The notes under the pieces were generated by a model. It worked only from the letters and a program-made list of their open reading frames with translations. It was not told the origin of the DNA and ran no database searches. A DNA stretch of 10,745 bases, taken from the NCBI GenBank assembly GCA_031254685.1, contig JAIRTZ010000043.1, positions 1 through 10,745 of the forward strand, read 5' to 3'. Made by a program: the position numbers and the translations under genes. Positions 1 to 6,006 of the stretch are shown piece after piece. The DNA comes from Methanomassiliicoccaceae archaeon (GTDB taxonomy: Archaea; Thermoplasmatota; Thermoplasmata; Methanomassiliicoccales; Methanomethylophilaceae). Position 1 is the stretch's first letter; each line of letters begins with the position of its first letter.

Positions 1-1142
1 CCGTTCTCATCGCCTATGATCCAATCGCCCGTCCGCACAGTTTGGTTGCATATCGTCACTTCGACGCCGATGCCGCCGTATCCCTTCGGCTCGCCGGCGT
101 TCGGGACCACGTGTTTCGAGAACGCGGGAAAACCTATCGTCCTGATATCGTCGATGTCGCGTATCGCGCCGTCGATCACGACGCCGCGTACGCCCATTAC
201 TTTGGCGGACTCGCTCGCGAGGTCCCCCCATACGGCAACGTCGCCGCCGCCGACGGAAACGACGATCACGTCGCCGTCATTCGCGCGGTCGATCGCCTCT
301 ACGGGCTTCGCCCAGTCGCCGTTCGCCGTCTGCACCGTCAATGCCTTTCCGATGATCATCTGCCCGCGGGCCAGATGCGGCGTCAATCCTTTGATCACGC
401 CCTGCTTATGGTTCGCGTCCGATATGTTCGACGTGGACACGCGCGAGAACGCCTCGTAGAGTTCCGTTTCACTGTATCGTTTCGAGACGCCGCCCTTGAC
501 CTTTATCCCGGACATCGCCTTCTTCATCATCTTCGCCGCGCCCGTGACATCGTCGGTCTTGGTGATCCCGCCTCCTACGATGATCACCGACGCACCCGCC
601 TTCACATATTCGGCGACAGTTTCCGCCGTTATCCCGCCGGCGACCGCCACCGGTATCGATACAGATGATACCACACTTTTCAGAAGGCCGATCGGCGTCT
701 CATTTCCGCGCATCTGCCGGTCTATGCCCATGTGTAAACATATGTACGATGCGCCGAGTTTTTCAACAGCCTTCGAACGCTCAGCGATATCGTGAACGTT
801 CAGCATATCGATCATAATTTCCGCACCGTATTTCCCGGCGGTGATCACCGCTTCCGATATCGTTGAATCATCGGCGAGGCCCATGACGGTGACGATGTCC
901 GCGCCGGCCTTGGCGGCGATCTCCGCCTCGAAGGAACCGACGTCCATTGTCTTCGTGTCGGCGACTATCTTCTTTCCAGGGAACTCGCGGCGCATCGCGC
1001 GTATCGCCTCAGCGCCCTCGCTCTTCAGCAGAGGCGTTCCGACCTCTATCCAATCGGCGCCCCCGGCGGCCGATTCACGGGCGATCTCGACGCTTCGTTT
1101 CAAATGCATGAGATCGAGCGCGACCTGCAGGACCGGTTTCAT
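1..1142 (-). CDS. 3-hexulose-6-phosphate synthase / RraA-like domain fusion (3' end cut by window)
   Basis: This is an open frame of 380 codons from ATG at 1142, with an in-frame TGA 9 nt upstream, running off the window edge; fusions of this type are longer, so a few dozen C-terminal residues are missing. Residues 1-210 are an OMP-decarboxylase-superfamily barrel of the HPS type: D10 at the end of strand 1, the D62-x-K64-x2-D67 catalytic motif, GADIVTVMG (80-88), HMGIDRQ (137-143) and VAGGI (167-171). Residues about 217-380 match the RraA-like fold, with GDLASESAK (306-314) and DGAIRD (324-329). HPS joins formaldehyde to ribulose 5-phosphate; in archaea lacking the oxidative pentose phosphate route the reverse reaction is thought to supply ribulose 5-phosphate. 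The RraA-like part has no known RNase E partner in archaea, and an aldolase or lyase role is as likely as regulation. The gene diverges from the rest of the window and probably has a leaderless promoter. Confidence 0.9.
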   Translation of the reverse strand, partial: MKPVLQVALDLMHLKRSVEIARESAAGGADWIEVGTPLLKSEGAEAIRAMRREFPGKKIVADTKTMDVGSFEAEIAAKAGADIVTVMGLADDSTISEAVITAGKYGAEIMIDMLNVHDIAERSKAVEKLGASYICLHMGIDRQMRGNETPIGLLKSVVSSVSIPVAVAGGITAETVAEYVKAGASVIIVGGGITKTDDVTGAAKMMKKAMSGIKVKGGVSKRYSETELYEAFSRVSTSNISDANHKQGVIKGLTPHLARGQMIIGKALTVQTANGDWAKPVEAIDRANDGDVIVVSVGGGDVAVWGDLASESAKVMGVRGVVIDGAIRDIDDIRTIGFPAFSKHVVPNAGEPKGYGGIGVEVTICNQTVRTGDWIIGDEN

Positions 1143-1163
1143 GTCCGGTCAATGACGGTACGA

Positions 1164-1174
1164 ATCTAAAACCT
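1164..1174 (-). promoter_or_regulatory. Probable TATA box of the HPS-RraA gene
   Basis: On the minus strand this reads as a GGTTTTAGA-like AT-rich element centred about 27 nt before the ATG at 1142. No Shine-Dalgarno-like sequence precedes that ATG, so the spacing fits a leaderless archaeal transcript. This is inferred from sequence alone. Confidence 0.4.
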
Positions 1175-1341
1175 TTCCCGATATCCGTATTTGTCAAAGG
1201 CCACTCAGCTCGCCCGTCTATCATCACGATCAGCTCAAAAACGATCATCATCGTGGCGCACGTCCATGCCGGTATGACATAATAACGGTTCGCATACGGT
1301 CCGCCGAAAGTGATCCGAAAGTAAAAAAATCCGAATTCTGA

Positions 1342-1366
1342 TCGTACGTGCATAATATACGTACGA
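1342..1366. repeat. Perfect 8+8 inverted repeat with AT-rich centre (possible operator)
   Basis: TCGTACGT at 1342-1349 is the exact reverse complement of ACGTACGA at 1359-1366. The 9-nt centre is GCATAATAT, and ATAATATA (1352-1359) looks TATA-like. The element lies between the divergent HPS promoter and the decayed DUF1016 fragment, so it could be an operator or the remains of the promoter of the lost gene. No regulator can be named. Confidence 0.5.
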
Positions 1367-1379
1367 AAAAATCACATCC

Positions 1380-1604
1380 GAGTACGGTAAACGAATTGTG
1401 GCGACGCCATCGCTACAATTGGCAGAAAGATACGGGCGTTCATTCAGCTATGATAATTTACGCCGTATGATGCTCTTCGCAGAGCGTTTCGCCGATAGAA
1501 ACATTTTGCCGACACTATCGGCAAAATTGAGCCGGTCGCACATCATAGAAATATTGCCGTTGAAATCTACGGAGGCCCAGCTCCATTATGCGAACAACCG
1601 CTGA
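1380..1604 (+). pseudogene. Decayed fragment of a DUF1016/YhcG-type (PDDEXK-associated) protein
   Basis: The frame opens after a TAA at 1353-1355 and encodes about 75 residues that resemble the N-terminal domain of DUF1016 (YhcG-like) proteins. The match rests on YGKRIVAT near the start, then YGRSFSYDNLRRM, FAERFADRNILPTLSAKLSRSH and the closing IIEILPLKS, compared with family patterns from memory. Family members continue well beyond this point into a PD-(D/E)XK nuclease domain. Here the frame stops at TGA (1602-1604), and I could not follow convincing similarity into the other two frames downstream. No good start exists: GTG at 1398 falls inside the conserved region, and no ATG precedes it in frame. 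The fragment therefore appears truncated at both ends. It lies in an AT-richer gap between housekeeping genes, which suggests past acquisition and loss of an accessory gene. A short expressed remnant cannot be excluded. Confidence 0.7.
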
Positions 1605-1764
1605 GCCGAACCGGGACAAAGAATTTGACGGAGCCGGCGTCATAATTGATATGGCCCCATTTAATTGAGTTTTTGCGTCTGAGAAAAGATGCATGACGCA
1701 GATCCTTGTTACGGCGAATCCGCCGTGATCAGAGATCAGGTGAGGGGCCCGACGGAAGGAGAAA
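1605..1764. other. Gap without a recognisable gene
   Basis: I see no convincing ORF or RNA gene here. It contains two small palindromes, ACGGCG-4 nt-CGCCGT at 1711-1726 and TGATC-AGA-GATCA at 1726-1738, about 30-60 nt upstream of the presumed TATA box of the next gene. They could be regulatory, but arms this short are weak evidence. Confidence 0.4.
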
Positions 1765-1773
1765 CGTTTAACC
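1765..1773 (+). promoter_or_regulatory. Probable TATA box for the LMW-phosphatase-like gene
   Basis: CGTTTAACC is centred near 1769, about 32 nt before ATG 1801. This favours ATG 1801 with a very short leader over TTG 1774, which would lie directly at the TATA element and so upstream of the transcription start. Confidence 0.4.
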
Positions 1774-1800
1774 TTGGTAGACGATTCGCATCCGATAGCG

Positions 1801-2286
1801 ATGCTGGGAAGGAAGAAGATCATCAGGAAGCAGGATAAGAGCAAGGTCGCGGTATTGTTCGTGGACGAGATGAACGACCTGCAGTCGCAGATCGCCGAGC
1901 ATTTCCTGCTTGAGTTCTACGGCGACGTTTACGAGGTGCGCAGCGCCGGGCCGAGGAATGACCACATCGACTGCGAACTGATATCCGTCCTGTACCAGAA
2001 CGGCATCGACATACGGAGAGCGACGTCGAAGTCATTCGACGCGAAGACTATGATAGAATACGATTTCATCGTCTTTCTGCAGAAAGAAACGTATGAACGC
2101 ATACGCAGCGTGATACCGTTCAACGGAAAGCATATCCTGAAGGATCTCGGCGGAAAGGCGGATTTCAAGGCGACGGATGACAAGGAGCTTGCTGATTGTT
2201 ATATGAATTTAACGAATGCGGTGAGGGATTGGGTCAAAGAGACGTTCGCAACCCCTGACGATCTTGAGAAGCTGGTCATTAAATGA
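1801..2286 (+). CDS. Catalytically dead LMW tyrosine phosphatase / ArsC-like protein
   Basis: This 161-residue protein follows the layout of the low-molecular-weight phosphatase/arsenate reductase fold: strand 1 VAVLFV (16-21), the phosphate-loop region, SQIAEHFL on helix 1, then a segment like SAGPRNDHID and GIDIRRATSKSFD (compare family GIDISxHRSKxL). Active members carry C-x5-R in the loop. Here the exact positions read D22-EMNDL-Q28, so the nucleophilic cysteine is Asp and the phosphate-binding arginine is Gln. The gene is otherwise intact and has neighbour-like codon usage, so a retained non-catalytic binding or regulatory role is more likely than recent decay. The start is ATG 1801; TTG 1774 would add nine residues but sits at the presumed TATA box. 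Its last codons overlap the start of Tsr3 by 4 nt (ATGA), indicating translational coupling. The family call is by fold pattern; the ligand is unknown. Confidence 0.75.
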   Translation: MLGRKKIIRKQDKSKVAVLFVDEMNDLQSQIAEHFLLEFYGDVYEVRSAGPRNDHIDCELISVLYQNGIDIRRATSKSFDAKTMIEYDFIVFLQKETYERIRSVIPFNGKHILKDLGGKADFKATDDKELADCYMNLTNAVRDWVKETFATPDDLEKLVIK

Positions 2287-2795
2287 TACGCGTCCTCGTT
2301 CACGACGAAGGGCAGTGCGATCCCAAGAAATGCACCGCGAAACGCATGATAAAGTTCGGTCTCGCCAAGGAAGTTCCCGTGAGGCAGATCCCCCGCGGTT
2401 CGGTGATACTGTCGCCGTTCGCCGAGTACGCGCTGTCGCCGGCGGACCGTGCGCACGCGATGAGGAACGCACTCGTCGTCATGGACCTGACGTGGTCGAA
2501 CATTGACGGATTCCCGAGACCGAAGGGGATGAACGAACGCGCCCTTCCGTTCCTCATAGCGGCCAATCCCGTGAACTGGGGAAGGCCGATGGAGCTGAAC
2601 AGCGCCGAGGCCGTGGTCGCGGCGCTGATGATACTCGGCGAAAAGGAACAGGCGGAAAGTTTCGCGGAAAGGTTCGGATGGGGTGCCGAATTCTTACGTA
2701 TGAACGGGAATCTTCTGAGCGATTATTCGAACGCAAAGGACAGCACAGAGGTCGTGAGCATACAGAACGAATATCTGGAAGCGCAAAAGGAATGA
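2283..2795 (+). CDS. tsr3: Tsr3, rRNA aminocarboxypropyltransferase
   Basis: This 170-residue protein belongs to the Tsr3/DUF367 family. The enzyme moves the 3-amino-3-carboxypropyl group of S-adenosylmethionine onto a modified uridine of small-subunit rRNA, a late step in ribosome maturation. Diagnostic stretches are CDPKKCTAKRM (12-22), VVMDLTWS (65-72), LPFLIAANPVNWGRP (88-102) and SAEAVVAAL (107-115), followed by FGWGAEFLRMNGNLLSDY (131-148). The length agrees with archaeal members. ATG 2283 overlaps the upstream stop in an ATGA junction, so the two genes should share a transcript. Nothing essential appears missing. The C-terminal tail (EVVSIQNEYLEAQKE) is charged and probably helical. 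Confidence 0.93.
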   Translation: MIRVLVHDEGQCDPKKCTAKRMIKFGLAKEVPVRQIPRGSVILSPFAEYALSPADRAHAMRNALVVMDLTWSNIDGFPRPKGMNERALPFLIAANPVNWGRPMELNSAEAVVAALMILGEKEQAESFAERFGWGAEFLRMNGNLLSDYSNAKDSTEVVSIQNEYLEAQKE

Positions 2796-2803
2796 TGTGA
2801 ACC

Positions 2804-2810
2804 TTTTTAT
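2804..2810 (+). promoter_or_regulatory. Probable TATA box for the small wHTH-like gene
   Basis: TTTTTAT lies 9 nt after the Tsr3 stop and about 26-29 nt before the GTG 2833/ATG 2836 start pair. The spacing fits leaderless archaeal transcription, so this gene can be expressed separately from the Tsr3 pair. The T-run may also end Tsr3 transcription. Confidence 0.45.
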
Positions 2811-2835
2811 TGTACGCATCACGTAGCGTGCCGTG

Positions 2836-3078
2836 ATGCTCGGAGATATAATGCGTATCGTCTGGTTGGTCTTCGGTAACGACCGATTGACAACGAAGGA
2901 GATCGAGGACCGTTTGGAATCGATGTTCAATTACAAATGCCCGGATGATTTCGCAAAGACGCTGACAAAGCTGAAACTGGGGGGGTTCGTTAAAGGCGAG
3001 GCCTCGGAGGAACGCGGCGGATGGATATGGTGGGTGGACGACGAATGCAGGTCCGCGGACCTTTCGAAGATATTGTAA
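2836..3078 (+). CDS. Small winged-helix-like protein of unknown function
   Basis: This is an 80-residue acidic protein that I do not recognise as a named family. Its pattern suits a compact winged helix: helix 1 (DIMRIVWLVFG), a helix-turn-helix-like LTTKEIEDRLESMF, then a third helix (CPDDFAKTLTKLKLGGFV) and a Trp-rich wing (GGWIWWVDDE). Single cysteines fall in YKC and DEC, too far apart for an obvious zinc site. ATG 2836 directly follows GTG 2833, and both fit a leaderless start after the TATA element at 2804-2810. The stop is TAA, the only non-TGA stop of an intact gene here. MCM follows 45 nt downstream under its own presumed promoter. The role could be local transcription control, but that is inference from shape and location. 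Confidence 0.65.
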   Translation: MLGDIMRIVWLVFGNDRLTTKEIEDRLESMFNYKCPDDFAKTLTKLKLGGFVKGEASEERGGWIWWVDDECRSADLSKIL

Positions 3079-3086
3079 GCGTTCAT

Positions 3087-3095
3087 TTCATATAT
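3087..3095 (+). promoter_or_regulatory. Probable TATA box of the mcm operon
   Basis: TTCATATAT is centred about 32 nt before ATG 3124. With an archaeal initiation distance of roughly 25-27 nt, ATG 3094 would be untranscribed and ATG 3109 too close, which selects ATG 3124. A G-rich stretch (CTGGGGGA) precedes ATG 3124. Confidence 0.45.
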
Positions 3096-3123
3096 GTCGT
3101 GGGTCTGTATGGCTGGGGGAAAC

Positions 3124-5703
3124 ATGAACTTCAAGGCCGAGGAGATAATAACCGGATGGGAGGACATCCTTTCTAAAAAGTATCAGCTTAAGCTGAACGA
3201 GATAGCCGACAGCTATCCGGACAAAAGAAGCATATATGTTTCCTACGCGGACATAGACGAATACAATTCCGATATGGCCATGTTCATGTTAGATCACCCG
3301 GATATGTGCCTTCAGCAGGGCGTGAAGGCACTGAAGACGCTTTTACCGTCATCCGAGGAACGGAAAAGGAACGTGAACCTGAGGATCACTGGCCTTCCGA
3401 GGGACGCGCGCGTGGACATCCGCGAACTGAGGGCGAAGCACCTGGGAAGGTTCGTGGCGATAGAAGGCCTCGTAAGAAAAGCGACCACCGTGAAACCGAG
3501 GATGACCGGGGCCGTTTTCAAATGCGCGCGCTGCGGCGCGGAGATGTGGGTGGACCAGACCGGATCGCTGCTCCGGGAACCGTCCGCGTGCAGCGGCAAA
3601 GAGGGAAGCTGCAGCAAAACGAACGCACAGTTCATCCTGCTGGGCGAAAAATCACGGTATATGGACACTCAGAAGATAGAGGTTCAGGAAAGCCCGGAAG
3701 GGCTCAGGGGAGGGGCGCAGCCGGAACGCATCTCCGGATTCCTGGAAGATGATATCGCCGGTACCACGTTCCCCGGGAACAGGGTGGTGCTCAACGGGAT
3801 AATACGCACCGTGCAGAAAGGCGAACGTGAGAAATCGGCGGTGTTCGACATCTTCATCGAAGTTCATTCCATGGAGTTCGAACAGTATGAGTACGACGAG
3901 ATCGTGATAACCGAGGACGACGAGAAGAAGATACTGGAGATGGCCGAGGACCCCGATCTCTTTGAGAACATGGTCCGTTCGATATCGCCCACGATATACG
4001 GGCTCGACAACGAGAAGGAAGCCATCGCATTGCAATTGTTCGGCGGAACGCACAAGATAATGGACGACAGGACGGTGATACGCGGCGACATCCACATACT
4101 GCTGATCGGAGACCCGGGAACGGCGAAGAGCCAGCTGCTGAGGCAGATGAGCACGGTCGCGCCGCGCGGGATATACGCGTCCGGCAAGTCCGCGTCGGCC
4201 GCGGGACTGTGCGTTCACGGCGACACGGTGATAAACACGGGGAACGGGAACGTTACGATAAAGGAATTCGCGGAATTCAGGATGAATTCGCCGGAGGAAT
4301 ACAAGAAAGGGATATGGAGGCAGGCGGTGTCCGGCGACATGGTCGTCTCGGTAACGGAAAAGGGATATCCGAGGGCGCTTCCCGTATCGTTCGTGTGGAA
4401 GATCGCGACACCTTCATTTCTTGTGGAACTCATCACAGAGAAGAACGATACGCTTATCCTGACGCCGGAAACAAAGATACTCGCCGGCAGCGGCGGAAAG
4501 TTCGATTGGACCGAGTCATCAAAGATAGTTCCCGGCGACCTGGCGATGGTCGCCGACAAAGAGAAGACGCTGATGAGGGCGGTGGCGGTGAAACGCGTCA
4601 ACGTGATACGCGAGGGCCTCCCGGAGTTCGTTTACGATCTGACCGTGGAGCAGGCGCACTCGTTCCTCGGCAACGGTTTCGCGGTGCACAACACCGCGGC
4701 CGCCGTGAAAGATGATTTCGGCGACGGGAGATGGACGCTGGAGGCGGGGGCGCTCGTACTGGCGGATATGGGACTGGCATGCATAGACGAATTGGACAAG
4801 ATGTCGGAACAGGACCGATCGTCGCTGCACGAGGCGATGGAATCCCAAAGGATATCGGTTGCCAAGGCGGGGATAACGGCGGCGCTGCAATGCAGATGTT
4901 CTATGCTTGCGGCAGCCAATCCGAAGAAGGGGAGATTCGACGACACCGACATCGGAAGCCAGATAGACCTGCCGCCCGCGCTGATGTCAAGATTCGATAT
5001 GATGTTCATCCTCCGCGACAAGCCGGAACCGGAATCGGACACAAGGATAACGGAGCACATACTCAAGGTGCACCGCAGAGGGCAGGTCAAAAAGAGGGCG
5101 GACGCAGGAAAGGACGTGACCGCGGACATATCGGACGAGTCCGAGGAGATACGTCCCGTATACGACGTCGAAATGTTAAGAAAATACGTCGCGTACGCCA
5201 AGAAGAAGATAATACCCGTGATGTCCAAGGAGGCGTTCGACAGGATACGCGGCAATTACTTACTGATAAGGAAGACCGGCGGCGGCAAGAGCAACACCGT
5301 TCCGATAACGGCGAGGCAGCTGGAGGCGTACATACGTCTGGCGGAGGCCTCCGCAAAAGCGAGGCTGAGCGAGACCGTAACGTTGGACGACGCGGAACGT
5401 TCCATCAAACTGATACACTATTTCCTTGACAGGGTCTTAGGCGGCGAAGGGGAGAACAAGACGAGATGGGACATCGACGCGATAGCGACGGGAACGTCGG
5501 CGAAGACGAAGGATGCCATGCAGACGATCAAGGAAGTGATACGCGACCACGAGGTCGGAAGTTCGGAAGGCATAACGAAAAAGGAACTGATGAACAAGGT
5601 GATCGGCTTCATCAAAGAGGAAGAGATGGACGCCGTTCTGGAAAGGCTGATGAGACAGGGCGACATATACAACCCGTCGTTCGGCGTGTACAGGCTGATG
5701 TGA
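3124..5703 (+). CDS. mcm: MCM replicative DNA helicase, intein-containing precursor
   Basis: This 859-codon precursor would yield a 698-residue helicase after removal of residues 363-523. MCM forms the hexameric motor that unwinds DNA 3' to 5' at the archaeal replication fork. The N-terminal part holds an OB fold with a zinc site (C134, C137, C156, C163). The AAA+ core shows Walker A GDPGTAKS (329-336), Walker B CIDELDKM (553-560), a presensor hairpin with VAKAGI, sensor 1 AAANP with N599, and arginine finger SRFD with R623. A C-terminal winged helix covers about the last 70 residues (ITKKELMNK through GVYRLM). Start codons at 3094 and 3109 are in frame, but the TATA position and the onset of family similarity (MNFKAEEII) favour 3124. 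All catalytic motifs are intact, so activity should depend on intein splicing. DUF424 follows within 9 nt. Confidence 0.95.
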   Translation: MNFKAEEIITGWEDILSKKYQLKLNEIADSYPDKRSIYVSYADIDEYNSDMAMFMLDHPDMCLQQGVKALKTLLPSSEERKRNVNLRITGLPRDARVDIRELRAKHLGRFVAIEGLVRKATTVKPRMTGAVFKCARCGAEMWVDQTGSLLREPSACSGKEGSCSKTNAQFILLGEKSRYMDTQKIEVQESPEGLRGGAQPERISGFLEDDIAGTTFPGNRVVLNGIIRTVQKGEREKSAVFDIFIEVHSMEFEQYEYDEIVITEDDEKKILEMAEDPDLFENMVRSISPTIYGLDNEKEAIALQLFGGTHKIMDDRTVIRGDIHILLIGDPGTAKSQLLRQMSTVAPRGIYASGKSASAAGLCVHGDTVINTGNGNVTIKEFAEFRMNSPEEYKKGIWRQAVSGDMVVSVTEKGYPRALPVSFVWKIATPSFLVELITEKNDTLILTPETKILAGSGGKFDWTESSKIVPGDLAMVADKEKTLMRAVAVKRVNVIREGLPEFVYDLTVEQAHSFLGNGFAVHNTAAAVKDDFGDGRWTLEAGALVLADMGLACIDELDKMSEQDRSSLHEAMESQRISVAKAGITAALQCRCSMLAAANPKKGRFDDTDIGSQIDLPPALMSRFDMMFILRDKPEPESDTRITEHILKVHRRGQVKKRADAGKDVTADISDESEEIRPVYDVEMLRKYVAYAKKKIIPVMSKEAFDRIRGNYLLIRKTGGGKSNTVPITARQLEAYIRLAEASAKARLSETVTLDDAERSIKLIHYFLDRVLGGEGENKTRWDIDAIATGTSAKTKDAMQTIKEVIRDHEVGSSEGITKKELMNKVIGFIKEEEMDAVLERLMRQGDIYNPSFGVYRLM
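4210..4692 (+). mobile_element. 161-residue mini-intein in MCM (no homing endonuclease)
   Basis: The MCM sequence GIYASGKSASAAGL is interrupted at a Cys and resumes at TAAAVKDDFGDGRW, which read together restore the conserved MCM segment. The insert begins with C363 (block A, CVHGDTVINT) and ends FAVHN (block G, penultimate His and terminal Asn), followed by +1 Thr, which supplies the extein nucleophile. Block F reads VYDLTVEQAHSFLGNG. There is no room for a LAGLIDADG or HNH domain, so it cannot home by itself. Block B, normally T-x-x-H, reads LTPETKIL: Thr (codon 4471-4473, intein residue 88) stands where His is expected. MCM/CDC21 inteins lacking this His have been described (Thermococcus kodakarensis CDC21-1, recalled from memory) and splice by compensation. 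Base composition matches the host gene, suggesting long residence. Confidence 0.93.
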
Positions 5704-5712
5704 GTGAGGATC

Positions 5713-6006
5713 ATGATATACGTGAAGATACACGTCCGCGGCTCGGAACGGTTATTGGCGGCCTGCGATGAGGATCTTCTGGGAAAGATATTCGCGGACG
5801 GCGAGATGCGATTGAAAGTATCGGAAACGTTCTACGGCGGAGAGCTCGTATCGGAGGATACATTCCGTGAGCGCACGAGAAGCGTCACCGTGATGAATCT
5901 GGTCGGCGAACGTGCCGTGACGATAGCGCAGACCATGGGTCACATATCGGAGGACGCGACGATCGTCATCGGCGGGGTGAAGCACGCACAGGCCGTGATA
6001 ATGTGA
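5713..6006 (+). CDS. DUF424 family protein
   Basis: This 97-residue protein matches the small archaeal DUF424 family: IYVKIHVRG at the start, AACDEDLLGKIF, the central ETFYGGELV, MNLVGERAVTIAQTMG and the closing IGGVKHAQAVIM. The family is widespread in euryarchaea and has no proven function; its regular companionship with translation or ribosome-assembly genes suggests a role there, which is inference. ATG 5713 is preceded by GAGG at 3 nt spacing, while GTG 5704, immediately after the MCM stop, would add three residues and cannot be excluded. Its TGA shares one base with the NMD3 ATG, so all three genes MCM-DUF424-NMD3 look co-transcribed and coupled. Confidence 0.88.
   Translation: MIYVKIHVRGSERLLAACDEDLLGKIFADGEMRLKVSETFYGGELVSEDTFRERTRSVTVMNLVGERAVTIAQTMGHISEDATIVIGGVKHAQAVIM

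Noticed and set aside
42..668. 208-residue plus-strand ORF
   Set aside because: It is antisense to the well-supported HPS-RraA gene and is rich in Arg/His/Asp, as expected of a shadow frame in GC-rich coding DNA.
1075..1353. 92-residue minus-strand ORF
   Set aside because: It overlaps the HPS gene start in another frame, has no recognisable domain, and its hydrophobic stretch follows from AT-rich intergenic DNA.
1605..1764. tRNA or small structured RNA in the gap
   Set aside because: Only short palindromes are visible; no cloverleaf, acceptor pairing or T-loop pattern could be assembled.
1774..1800. TTG start for the phosphatase-like gene
   Set aside because: It would add nine residues without family similarity and lies at the presumed TATA element, upstream of the likely transcription start.
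3652..4218. 188-residue minus-strand ORF
   Set aside because: It is antisense to the MCM AAA+ core; composition is typical of a shadow frame and there is no start signal.
4210..4692. Homing endonuclease inside the MCM insert
   Set aside because: The 161 residues are taken up by splicing blocks, with no LAGLIDADG or HNH motif.
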